Shown here in pieces: positions 1 through 7,763 of a stretch of DNA of 64,000 bases (position 1 is the stretch's first letter; each line of letters begins with the position of its first letter). A program made the translations under genes and the position numbers. The notes below the pieces were generated by a model. That model did no database searches and was not told the DNA's origin. It saw only the letters and a program-made list of their open reading frames with translations. The stretch comes from Celerinatantimonas yamalensis (GTDB lineage: Bacteria; Pseudomonadota; Gammaproteobacteria; Enterobacterales; Celerinatantimonadaceae): the NCBI RefSeq assembly GCF_046054155.1, contig NZ_JBEQCT010000007.1:124001-188000 (forward strand), given 5' to 3'.

Positions 1-1
1 C

Positions 2-187
2 ACCAAGATGAAACTTATCTGCGCCGGTGAAGATGAAAAAGTCGTTGGCCTACATGGCATCGGTTTAGGGATGGATGAGATATTACAAGGCTTTGGCGTT
101 GCCATGAAAATGGGCGCTACCAAAGCAGACTTTGACAGCTGCGTCGCCATTCACCCCACCAGCGCTGAAGAGTTTGTGACTATGTAG
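2..187 (+). CDS. gor: Glutathione reductase, C-terminal part (partial at window start)
   Basis: The frame opens at the window edge and runs 61 codons to TAG. The residues match the end of the dimerisation domain of glutathione reductase, the FAD/NADPH enzyme that keeps glutathione reduced in the cytosol. Visible landmarks are KMKLICAG, GLHGIGLGMDEILQGF and the catalytic C-terminal motif IHPTSAEEFVTM, which contains the active-site His and Glu. The catalytic CxxxxC and both nucleotide-binding domains lie outside the window. The gene ends normally, so the mobile-element debris that follows sits just outside its 3' end. Confidence 0.93.
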   Translation, partial: TKMKLICAGEDEKVVGLHGIGLGMDEILQGFGVAMKMGATKADFDSCVAIHPTSAEEFVTM

Positions 188-194
188 ATCGGCG

Positions 195-240
195 TCTGGA
201 AAACCCACCCTGTAGATTTGTAAACTCTGGAAAACCTACT
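195..240 (+). repeat. Direct repeat between gor and the recombinase remnant
   Basis: The 11-mer TCTGGAAAACC occurs twice, 29 bases apart (starting near 197 and 225), each followed by CAC or TAC. It lies in the short gap between the gor stop and the start of a tyrosine recombinase fragment. A repeat in this place could be a recombinase binding arm or attachment-site core. That role is inference only. Confidence 0.35.
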
Positions 241-275
241 AGCCTCTATGTATGTCAAATACATTGGAGGCTGGT

Positions 276-600
276 ATGGTTACTGTTGTAAATTCTAAAA
301 ATTTTGATGTTCCCCGAATCTATCCGCCTTCAAGTAAATCGACATCCATTCAATTAAGTGGATTTCCTACCTTTTACTCTAAAGACAACGAATACCTGCT
401 CCCGGTGAACCTCTGGTTCAATTACTTGGTGAATATTCGAAAAGCAGTCGATATAACAGCAAGTGTTCGCGCCCTTAAGAGATATTGGCAGTTCTTAGAA
501 ACCAATAATTATTCCTGGGATAATTTTCCAGCAAACTTTTCTTCATTTGACCATTTATCTGATGAACTCACTTTTGACTCGCTAAATCCTGATGTGTTGA
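276..600 (+). pseudogene. Tyrosine recombinase/phage integrase, N-terminal fragment
   Basis: About 105 residues resemble the SAM-like core-binding N-terminal domain of site-specific tyrosine recombinases (region LPVNLWFNYLV, then ASVRALKRYWQFLE). I take ATG 276 as the start because GGAGG lies 5 bases upstream; an in-frame ATG at 252 has no such site. The reading frame runs into unrelated sequence near 600, where a transposase fragment on the other strand begins. The catalytic R-H-R-Y domain is absent, so this copy cannot recombine. Position directly after gor suggests a former integrative element inserted at the 3' end of that gene. Identification rests on domain feel rather than a catalytic motif. 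Confidence 0.55.
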
Positions 601-736
601 ATTGCTTTTGCCAACTATACAGGGTGGAGAGCTTAATGCCTTCTTGTTCGGCAAACTCACGTCTCGACAACCGGCTTTGGTAGAGCTTCTGTAAGATGGC
701 TTCTTTAAAGGCACTTGAATGTCTTTGGTAATCCAC
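596..736 (-). mobile_element. Transposase orfA-type fragment (HTH domain)
   Basis: The minus strand encodes about 47 residues with the look of an IS orfA helix-turn-helix: SSAFKEAILQKL, then SRREFAEQEGIKLSTLYSWQKQF. The fragment ends where the recombinase remnant starts, so the two decayed elements are joined end to end. No DDE domain, no terminal repeats and no full-length frame are visible. It is a scrap of an insertion sequence and not a functional gene. Confidence 0.5.
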
Positions 737-895
737 TGGTTTTACTTACCGTCCCCTGTCTATTTATAATAACAAATGAGGCGACAACTATCCTGACACA
801 GGGGGATACACCTATTTTAGGGGATGGTTACAACGACATGATAAGAAGTAACTTTATAACCGATACTATTTCCTTAGTGACAAAATATTCAGCTA

Positions 896-1756
896 TCAAC
901 ACCTTCTATACAACAACACGGATATTAGAATCATTAATGAACCAAATATAGTCATAGATGGCATCGGAGTTTTGAATATTAAGTAATCAAATATCATAGT
1001 TACTATCGGGACGAAATAAAAAAGACTACTGACTTTATTAACCGAACCTTGCCTAATCATATAAAAAAGTAAGAGTAATGCTCCGGTTGATACCACCGTA
1101 ATCATCCACAATAATGAAATAACAAATGATAGACTCCATGTGACATTCCACCCATTAAAGTAAACTACTAAAATAAATACTATAGATGCCAAAGCATTCT
1201 GTACTAAAGCAGATTCTAATGGATTGACTTCTATTTTCTTTTGACATGCTGAACCAACTGTAATTGCTAGTACGGCACAAATTGCAAACGTTAGCCCTGA
1301 CCAACTGAAACTACTAAAATCTTTAGAACCAAATAATGCAATGAATAGACCTGAAAATGCGAGAAGCAGAAATAGTACACCATTTATTTTGATACGTTCT
1401 CCACTAAAAATCGGTATTATAAGAGGTTGCAAACCTAAAACCAAGGCCACTAATCCCACAGAAAGATTGTGTTGAATGGAAAGAAAATAAAATGACTGAT
1501 ATAAAATTTGTAGAAACAATCCATTCAAACATAACACCATTACATTTTTTCTACTTAATGAATGCTCCCTTCTATTAGCTTCCTTTTTGATTTTTAAAAA
1601 AATATAAATTAGAAGAATGAGTATAAATGCACCTAACGACCTTAGTGTTAGAAACGACCAGACAGATGATGAATCTAGACCTGTTTTGACAAAAAATGCA
1701 CCACTGCTCCACATACATAAAAAAATAAATGGTGCTACATTTACTAAATTAATCAT
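896..1756 (-). CDS. EamA/DMT-family exporter
   Basis: A protein of about 286 residues made almost entirely of hydrophobic segments, with the two-repeat pattern (about ten helices) of the drug/metabolite transporter EamA family (RhaT/YdcZ type). Landmarks are FLCMWSSGAFFVKTGL near the N-terminus and SLFYFVPIVTMIFDYLIF in the second repeat. I prefer the ATG at 1756, since AAGGTGA sits 8 bases upstream; a GTG at 1768 is possible. It starts 17 bases after the proline-hydroxylase-like gene, so the two are one transcription unit. Members commonly export amino acids or metabolites, and export of hydroxyproline or a derivative would fit the context. That substrate is inference. Confidence 0.85.
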   Translation of the reverse strand: MINLVNVAPFIFLCMWSSGAFFVKTGLDSSSVWSFLTLRSLGAFILILLIYIFLKIKKEANRREHSLSRKNVMVLCLNGLFLQILYQSFYFLSIQHNLSVGLVALVLGLQPLIIPIFSGERIKINGVLFLLLAFSGLFIALFGSKDFSSFSWSGLTFAICAVLAITVGSACQKKIEVNPLESALVQNALASIVFILVVYFNGWNVTWSLSFVISLLWMITVVSTGALLLLFYMIRQGSVNKVSSLFYFVPIVTMIFDYLIFKTPMPSMTIFGSLMILISVLLYRRC

Positions 1757-1772
1757 CTGCCATGTCACCTTA

Positions 1773-2644
1773 TCAATTCCATTCGTTAATTACGAAACGT
1801 TCGTTTAACTCTCGTTGATCCAACAAGTAACGATTCAACTCTGTAGCTTTTCTATATAGCTTTTTATCTTCCAAATTTTTCGTTGCCAAAATTAACCAAT
1901 CAAAGTTTTCCCTTACCGATACATCATATGTGAAATGGAATTTTGACAATGAGAATAGATGGTCCTTGAAGTTTGATCTATCAATTAATGAAGAAGTATG
2001 GTCAATTATTTTATCAATATCATATTTTGATATTTTCTTTCTTTCTCTATATGTGGGTTTAACTGAAAAATCAATTATGGAGTCTCTATTAAAAATAATT
2101 TCTCGTTCTAGATCTGGATCTAGCAAAAAGTCTAAGCATAGAAACATTCGACTTTTTGTAGAAAAGTTAATTGCTGCATGGTCAATTGCTGCATCTAAGA
2201 ACCAAACTTCTCCTCTTTGCATTTGGAAAACACCACTATCATCTGAGTGATAAGATTTAAGATTTTCTTCTATTGACAAGAACACTCGATAATGTTTTGA
2301 ACTATCCTTGAACTCAACAAAGTCACGATGAGGAACAACCATTCCATCAACTAAATTTCTAGCTCTAACCATTTTTAAGTTATCAAAGTTAAAATTTTTT
2401 CTTAGAATCTCATCTATTTGGGGGCAATATTCTATATAGCTAGTAGGGAGCAAGATTTAGATTCTTTATATTGTGAATCATCATGCCTACCCGAACTATT
2501 ATAAAGAGATAGATTTTTCCAATACCCCTGACCAAATTCATCGTACTCCTCATTGTTTTTGGGAATACTATTTAGATATTCGGTTTCTTTGCTTAACTCA
2601 CTGTACATAGTAAGGTCTATTTTCCCAATAATTCTTGAACTCAT
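1773..2644 (-). pseudogene. L-proline cis-3-hydroxylase-like dioxygenase, frameshifted
   Basis: Two overlapping frames together reproduce the whole of a Streptomyces-type L-proline cis-3-hydroxylase, an Fe(II)/2-oxoglutarate dioxygenase acting on free proline. The N-terminal frame (start ATG 2644, GGAG upstream) has EEYDEFGQGYWKNLSLYNSSG and stops at 2432. The second frame, with no good start (TTG at 2453), carries the metal motif HRD in VVPHRDFVEF, the distal His in FLDAAIDHAAINFSTKSR with the 2-oxoglutarate-binding Arg, and the C-terminal LSKFHFTYDV and ELNERF blocks. A one-base shift lies around 2432-2453. Either the gene has just died, the shift is a sequencing error, or recoding restores it; no classic slippery heptamer is seen. 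It is co-directional with the EamA exporter and divergent from a LysR gene. Confidence 0.82.
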
Positions 2645-2751
2645 TTTTGTCTCCACACTTTATTTTCTATTTTTCATATAGATATCACGGAAATCCTAAT
2701 CGTAAAAATTAATAATTGAGATAACCAATATCATAAAACGAGATAGACTTG

Positions 2752-3672
2752 ATGAACTTAGATACCTCAATCTTAAGGACATTTGTAACAGTTGCCGAAC
2801 TAAAGAGCTTTTCAAAGGCTTCAACAAGACTCAATAGAGTTCAATCAGCCGTCAGCCAACAAATACAAAAGCTCGAAATGCAAATTGGACACAAGTTATT
2901 TGATAGAACCACTTCTATGGTAGAACTGACTATGAAAGGGGAATTATTTTTACCATACGCTATTCAAATTTTGGATATTAATGACAAATCTATAGTTATG
3001 ATGGCCGAAAATCTCCCCAAAGGGAGGGTAAAAGTTGGCACATCGGACACATACGCCAGCTGTTTTTTTTCTGAATTATTAAGAAGATGTGCAGAAGCAT
3101 ATCCAGAAATTGAAATTGAAATTCAATGTGGCTATAGCAGTGATATATGGGAAAATTATGAACAAGGCAAACTTGATTTGGTTCTAACCCGAGGATGTCC
3201 TAATCACATTAATCATGAGGTTATACATATAGAACCATTACAATGGGTATGTTCACCAACATCCTATATTTATAAAAATCGCCCGGTCCCTTTAGCTTTA
3301 TTTTCTAAAGGATGTGGAGATAGAGAAATTGCATTAGACGCATTAAATCGAGCCGGAATTTTATTTAATATTAATTTCAGCAGTACCAGTCACACTGGTG
3401 TTATCGCTGCAGTAAAATCTGGATGTTGTGTTACAGTAGTACTCGAAAGTACAACTACTGATAAATTTCGAGTCTTAGGTGACAGTGATGGATACCCTCC
3501 GTTACCCAACCTTGAACTATCAATTGCTTATCGAAATAGCGACAAAAACAGCCCAAGCTACTTATTTTCAAAAATAATAAAAGATTATTTTCATCATAGA
3601 CATACAGAACGAGCACTTCTAAAAACATCACAACAGGATATAGAAAAAGTATTAGTACCACTGTATAGATGA
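2752..3672 (+). CDS. LysR-family transcriptional regulator
   Basis: A 306-residue LysR regulator. The N-terminal winged HTH is clear (LRTFVTVAELKSFSKAST, then RVQSAVSQQIQKLE, FDRTT), followed by a periplasmic-binding-like effector domain from about residue 90 (GRVKVGTSDTYAS). ATG 2752 is chosen over the TTG one codon upstream. The HTH resembles the LrhA branch. It is transcribed divergently from the proline-hydroxylase-like gene across about 107 AT-rich bases, the classic LysR arrangement, so control of the hydroxylase/exporter pair and of itself is likely. The inducer cannot be read from sequence. Confidence 0.9.
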   Translation: MNLDTSILRTFVTVAELKSFSKASTRLNRVQSAVSQQIQKLEMQIGHKLFDRTTSMVELTMKGELFLPYAIQILDINDKSIVMMAENLPKGRVKVGTSDTYASCFFSELLRRCAEAYPEIEIEIQCGYSSDIWENYEQGKLDLVLTRGCPNHINHEVIHIEPLQWVCSPTSYIYKNRPVPLALFSKGCGDREIALDALNRAGILFNINFSSTSHTGVIAAVKSGCCVTVVLESTTTDKFRVLGDSDGYPPLPNLELSIAYRNSDKNSPSYLFSKIIKDYFHHRHTERALLKTSQQDIEKVLVPLYR

Positions 3673-3803
3673 AAATATTTTGGTTCTAACCTAACTGTTC
3701 CACGATTCAATTTAACAAGGATACAGACCTTAACAACATCGGGAGCATATTACCTTTAGATTTTTGGAACACCATATTTAAGTGCGTGTGTTCCTATTAA
3801 TGA

Positions 3804-4488
3804 GATGCGATCTATGAATGGTATAACCTATTTCTGCCAGCCGGAATTTGGGCTAAGACACTGTTTCGCTTACCGCTGGTACTTGAAGTGAACTCACCGC
3901 TTTATGATGAACGTAAGAAATATGGCGGCATAGCGCTCGAAAAATTTGCGAAGTGGACGGAGTATTACGCTTGGCGCAACGCCGACCACGTATTGCCCGT
4001 TACTGAAGTGTTGGCACACTATATTGAGCAAGCAGGTGTGCCGCGTGAACGCATTACCGTGGTTCCCAACGGTATTGATCCGACTCGCTTTGGCACCCAC
4101 TCGCCTATCCTTCGAGATGCAAAGTTTGCTAACAAACGTGTGATTGGTTCTGTTGGCTTCTGTCGTGAATGGCACCACCTTGACCAAGTGCTGGATCTGA
4201 TTGCTCAGCAACATAATCCCGATCTTATGTTGCTGAGCATTGGTAATGGCCCGGTCATCGACGCGCTTAAGCAGCAAGCCCAAAAACTCAATATGGAAGA
4301 CAATTTTCATAGCACCGGGCTCGTTGAACGGGATGAAATGCCCTATTGGCTGGCGCAATTTGATATCGCCCTACAACCCGCCGTTAGCCCTTGGGCCTCG
4401 CCACTTAAGGTGCTGGAATATATGGTCAGCGGCAAAGCCATCATCGCCCCAAACCCATCCAATATTCGCGAACTGCTTACCAACCAAC
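3804..4488 (+). pseudogene. Glycosyltransferase (GT4-like) internal fragment
   Basis: An open frame of about 228 codons without a credible start; a TGA at 3801 precedes it. It encodes the middle of a GT-B glycosyltransferase: LPLVLEVNSPLYDER, the second-domain start VLPVTEVLAHYI, PNGIDPTRFG, SVGFCREWH and the donor-site end SPWASPLKVLEYMVSGKAII. The N-terminal acceptor part is missing. After ELLTN near 4488 the frame runs into foreign sequence containing GGGTCAGGTCTTTCC. The usual DNA..F(E)PG end of the family is lost, so both ends are truncated. It was probably a surface polysaccharide gene carried here by mobile elements. Confidence 0.75.
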
Positions 4489-4827
4489 GAGTTAACAGGG
4501 TCAGGTCTTTCCTTTTGACTAGTATTACTTCTGGTAGGGCAAATACCTATTAACAAAATGAAAATGCCACTTAACTCTAACCAATATTTGGGCATAAATG
4601 AGCCAGCGCAGATCTCGCTAGCTCGAAGGTGGACAAAAGCTTCTTAGAGCTACAACTTAATTTAGTGAACTATGAATTAGAACAGATATGGAAAACTGTG
4701 TTTTGGGTAATTCCTTCTACCCTCAACGTCAAGCATACAACAACCATATTTCGGTCATCGGCGAAGTATCATGTTTCCAATTAGCTATAGTACCTATAAC
4801 AATTAACTGACATCGATAGGTAAAGAA
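4489..4827. other. Intergenic, no gene recognised
   Basis: About 340 AT-rich bases between the glycosyltransferase remnant and the ABM gene. It begins with the foreign junction sequence at 4489-4555. I see no convincing coding frame or RNA gene. The promoter of the following three-gene operon should lie in the last 150 bases. Confidence 0.4.
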
Positions 4828-5130
4828 ATGATTGCTGTATTATTTGAGGCAATGGCTGTTGCGGAAAAGAGAGACAGATACTTCCAGTTGGCGGAACAAT
4901 TAAAGCCACTTCTCAGTGATATCGATGGTTTTATATCAATCGAACGTTTTCAAAGCACAACAAACCCGGACAAATTTATATCTCTATCTTGGTGGAAAGA
5001 TGAAAAAGCCATCAAGCATTGGAAGAAAAATGTGCAGCACAAGCTTGCTCAAGATGAAGGAAAATCTACTATTTTTTCTTTTTACAAAATCAACGTTCTG
5101 ACCTCAACTCAAGAATATTATTCACAATAA
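4828..5130 (+). CDS. Antibiotic biosynthesis monooxygenase (ABM) domain protein
   Basis: A 100-residue single ABM domain, the dimeric alpha/beta barrel found in quinol monooxygenases such as YgiN and in polyketide monooxygenases. Family features visible are IAVLFEAMAV at the first strand, the helix RDRYFQLAEQLKPLL, the turn DIDGFISIERFQS, and the strand/helix FISLSWWKDEKAIKHWKKNVQHK. AGGTAAAGAA provides a weak ribosome site. It is the first gene of an operon with the ACT protein (15 bases on) and the ArsR regulator. The substrate is unknown; oxidation or quenching of a small aromatic or quinone is the usual role of such stand-alone domains. Confidence 0.85.
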   Translation: MIAVLFEAMAVAEKRDRYFQLAEQLKPLLSDIDGFISIERFQSTTNPDKFISLSWWKDEKAIKHWKKNVQHKLAQDEGKSTIFSFYKINVLTSTQEYYSQ

Positions 5131-5145
5131 CATAGAGATAGAAAC

Positions 5146-5529
5146 ATGCATGATATACATATAATTTTAAAAAATAGTCCTGGAGAATTAGCGCGATTTG
5201 GTGAAGTCCTTGGAAAGAATCGAATTGGACTAGAAGGCGGTGGAGTTTTTGCTCATGAAAATCACAGCCATGCTCATTTCCTAGTCGAAGATGGAGAAAG
5301 AGCGAGGGATGTCCTTACTGATAATGGGTTTGAAGTAAAGGGTGTCACTTCTCCACTCATACGAAAACTCAAACAAGAACAACCCGGTGAGCTTGGTGCG
5401 ATAGCTAAAGCGTTAGGAGATAAAGGCGTTAACATTATTGTTCAGTACAGTGATCATGCTAATCGATTGATACTTGTAACCGATAACTATACATTGGCCA
5501 AAAATGCAACAATTGACTGGGCTGTATAA
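5146..5529 (+). CDS. Tandem ACT-domain protein
   Basis: 127 residues forming two ACT-like ligand-binding units: HIILKNSPGELARFGEVLGKN at the N-terminus and a second copy starting LKQEQPGELGAIAKALGDKG near residue 80. ACT domains bind amino acids or related small molecules and usually regulate an enzyme or transcription factor. There is no catalytic domain attached. The gene lies between the ABM gene and an ArsR-type regulator and nearly abuts both, so it may act as the sensor for the operon. Confidence 0.8.
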   Translation: MHDIHIILKNSPGELARFGEVLGKNRIGLEGGGVFAHENHSHAHFLVEDGERARDVLTDNGFEVKGVTSPLIRKLKQEQPGELGAIAKALGDKGVNIIVQYSDHANRLILVTDNYTLAKNATIDWAV

Positions 5530-5531
5530 AC

Positions 5532-6239
5532 TTGAGTAAAGAAAGTATCTCTTCAATAACATCAATGAACTTTAGTCAGGAAACCGACATGGCCGCCTTA
5601 GCAGCTGCCATGTCGGACGCCTCTAGGATGAAAATCCTATGTGCGTTGATGGATGGAAAAGCTTGGACTGCTACCGAATTAAGCGTTGTAGCAGAGGTTG
5701 CACCATCAACTACTAGTTCTCACCTATCCCGTCTGCTAAAAGCCAATCTTGTTATATGTTTGTCTCAGGGACGCCACAGATATTTTCGCCTCTATAGTAA
5801 GAACGTCGCTGTATTACTCGAAAAAATGATGGGAATTACTTTCCAAGTAAGTAGTCCCTCTCGTTCCAAAGTGCCTCAAGAACTGCTCCAAGCAAGAACC
5901 TGTTATGACCATTTAGCCGGCGAAATAGCTGTTCAACTGTATGATTCACTATTAAAAAATAACTGGATTAACAGTGATGGCAAAGGGGTTACTAAGCAAG
6001 GACAAGAAAAATTTTTACAGTTAGGTATCAATATCGATGAGAAAACTAGAAGGAAAAAATGTTGTCCATGCTTAGATTGGAGCGAAAGAAAGTTCCACGT
6101 TGGTGGTCACTTAGGAGCATTACTACTTAGTTTTTTTGAAAGTAATAATTGGATAGAAAGAGTTCCTGGATATCGCGAAGTTGTTATCACTAGTAAAGGT
6201 AAAAAAGAACTTCATAGGCATTTTAACATTAACGTATGA
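5532..6239 (+). CDS. ArsR-type winged-helix regulator
   Basis: A 235-residue protein whose first 100 residues form an ArsR-like winged helix: MAALAAAMSDASRMKILCAL, recognition helix APSTTSSHLSRLLKANLV, wing GRHRYFRLYS. The C-terminal 130 residues include a Cys-containing stretch (RRKKCCPCLDWSERKFH) and a second wHTH-like end, LLLSFFESNNWIERV. The longer than usual length (ArsR is about 100) matches the HTH-plus-extension group found next to ABM genes. The listed start is TTG two bases after the ACT stop; the ATG 33 bases later is an alternative. The CCPC cluster could sense thiol-reactive electrophiles or metal, which is inference. Confidence 0.8.
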   Translation: MSKESISSITSMNFSQETDMAALAAAMSDASRMKILCALMDGKAWTATELSVVAEVAPSTTSSHLSRLLKANLVICLSQGRHRYFRLYSKNVAVLLEKMMGITFQVSSPSRSKVPQELLQARTCYDHLAGEIAVQLYDSLLKNNWINSDGKGVTKQGQEKFLQLGINIDEKTRRKKCCPCLDWSERKFHVGGHLGALLLSFFESNNWIERVPGYREVVITSKGKKELHRHFNINV

Positions 6240-6491
6240 TATCCGCTTAGAACCGAGCGATAACAAACTTCGGAACAGTTTCGATTTAAAACTTTTCTAG
6301 ATACCAGCCAATACGGATTGAATAAGTTCTCTTCCAAAAGTGGTGAATAAGCCAATGATCAGACAAATATTTAAAATATATTGTTACCGCAAATTCAGAT
6401 AATAAGTGCACCACTCATGGTTGAGTAGGTGGCGAGAGATCAACTGCCCATAGGTGGTATTCTAACGTCGCCAAACAATTAGAGTATTACC
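6240..6491. other. Intergenic before IS30-type remnant
   Basis: No coding frame is convincing. The half nearer the transposase probably includes the left terminal repeat of the IS30-family element, but I cannot place it without the matching right end, which is lost. Confidence 0.35.
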
Positions 6492-7115
6492 ATGAGCTAC
6501 AAGCAGTTGCTCGAAGGGCAGCGATACCAGATCCAAGTCTATCTGAGCCAACATTTAAGTGACAGAGAGATTGGTAGGCGACTCAATGTCAGTCACTCCA
6601 GCATCAGCCGAGAGTTAAAACGCCATACCATTGATGGAACTTATGATCCGAGTGTTGCACAGCAGCGTGCTCAATATCGACGACACCATGCAGCGAAAAG
6701 TCAGATCTCACAGAAAACCAGCGACTACGTTGAGTTTTGTTTATCGCTAAAGTGGAGTCCTGAGCAAATATCAGGCGTAAGCCACTTAATAGGATTACCT
6801 GTCAGCCACGAATGGATTTATGGTTATGTGCAAAGAGACAAGTGCCAAGGCGGTAAGCTCTATAAGTATTTACGACATAACGGTAGACGATACCGCAAAG
6901 GAAGCCGTGCCAAACGAGTCATTATTCCTAATCGAATTGGCATCGAAGAACGCCCTGAGATAGTGGATACCAAACAACGTTTTGGCGATTGGGAGGTCGA
7001 TACCGTTTTAGGCAAACAAGGTACTGGAGCGATTGTTAGCTTGGTTGAGCGAAAGAGCAAAATGTATTTAATCCGCAAAGTGCCCAAGAAAAGTGCTGAT
7101 GTAGTGGTCAACTAA
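6492..7115 (+). mobile_element. IS30-family transposase, 3'-truncated
   Basis: 207 residues of an IS30 transposase: the N-terminal HTH (LSDREIGRRLNVSHSSISRELKRH), the central WSPEQISG motif and the first part of the DDE domain (RFGDWEVDTVLGKQGTGAIVSLVERK, with the first catalytic Asp in DWEVDTV). Normal members run about 310-380 residues. Here the frame ends at ADVVVN, where a different IS end begins, so the second Asp and the Glu are missing and the enzyme is dead. Confidence 0.9.
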
Positions 7116-7145
7116 AATTGGCCACGGTTTTAGTTGATCACCACA
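7099..7145. mobile_element. Two opposed IS terminal repeats with no interior
   Basis: The left arm TGTAGTGGTCAACTAAAA and the reverse complement of the right arm, TGTGGTGATCAACTAAAA, match at nearly every position, with only about 10 bases between them. Both begin TGT like many IS ends. This looks like an insertion sequence from which everything but the two termini has been deleted, or an end-to-end junction. It truncates the IS30 transposase gene. Confidence 0.5.
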
Positions 7146-7164
7146 TTTGCTTGCCCAAAAATGT

Positions 7165-7194
7165 AAAAAGGCCAGACTTAGCTCTGGCCTTTTT
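7165..7194 (-). terminator. Rho-independent terminator, bidirectional
   Basis: A perfect stem AAAAAGGCCAGA / TCTGGCCTTTTT around a five-base loop, with A and T tracts on both sides. On the minus strand it directly follows the end of the aldo/keto-reductase remnant, so it is probably the terminator of that lost gene. Confidence 0.8.
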
Positions 7195-7198
7195 ATAT

Positions 7199-7276
7199 CT
7201 ATTGATTCGCTTTTAAACCTTCTCGAAGCCATTGTTTGTCAATGGGCGAAAAATCAGGGTTGGCGGCGCGATCAAG
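7199..7276 (-). pseudogene. Aldo/keto reductase C-terminal scrap
   Basis: The last 25 codons of an aldo/keto reductase remain on the minus strand (LDRAANPDFSPIDKQWLREG), followed by TAG and a good terminator. The family signature LDR..R..NPDF.P is shared with the intact dkgB of this window at 17.3 kb, but the tail differs, so this is a separate gene. It is cut off at 7276 by the IS256-type remnant. Confidence 0.65.
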
Positions 7277-7640
7277 CTAGATACTCCTCGTGGCCGTATA
7301 GAGTCATTTGAGCCGATGCTGGTTAACAACCAAACAACCAATGAGATAGACCGCAAAGTCCTGTTTATGTTCTCGCTCGAAATAAGCGTCCGAGCTATCC
7401 GTGGACAGGTTGAATATATATGGCATCAATGTATCAGAGGCCACAATCAGCAGTGTCACGGAGCATTTCATCCCTGAGCTTAAAAATAGCCGCAGCGCCC
7501 TTTAGATGCTTTGTATTCGGCTGCCTGGCTCGATGCCATTTACTGAAGATGCCCGCCCGCTATGTCAGTGTCAGCGTCAGCGTCAGCGTCAGCGTCAGCG
7601 TCAGCAAGGCTATCAAAACTGACGCCAGGTGATGAGTTGT
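7272..7640 (+). mobile_element. IS256-family transposase remnant
   Basis: Frames on the plus strand, broken by shifts and a TAG, spell out the middle of an IS256 transposase: LDTPRGRIESFEPMLV (family pattern PR.R..FEP.LV), RKVLFMFSLEISVRAIRGQVE, then ATISSVTEHFIPELK, and AWLDAI of the WLDAIHYK motif. Both ends are missing. An expanded hexamer repeat lies inside it, after the WLDAI region. Confidence 0.75.
7564..7605 (+). repeat. Hexanucleotide tandem repeat, 7 x GTCAGC
   Basis: One GTCAGT followed by six perfect GTCAGC units, coding (Val-Ser)n in the transposase frame. Comparison with the family (RYVSKAIY) indicates that a single VS pair has been multiplied by slippage. The array sits in dead DNA. 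Confidence 0.95.
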
Positions 7641-7763
7641 TTTATTATTGAGTTCGGGGAAAACCTCGAAAAGTATATTCACTAAATGGCAGTTACATAG
7701 AATCGGTTACAGGCTCAAATTATCCGCCAACATCAAAGTTGGCGGTGTATATATAAAGATGAA

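Noticed and set aside
2425..2470. Programmed ribosomal frameshift in the hydroxylase gene
   Set aside because: No slippery heptamer or downstream pseudoknot is apparent; mutation or sequencing error is simpler.
7564..7605. Short tandem array as a CRISPR
   Set aside because: Units are six bases with no spacers; it is a simple hexamer repeat.
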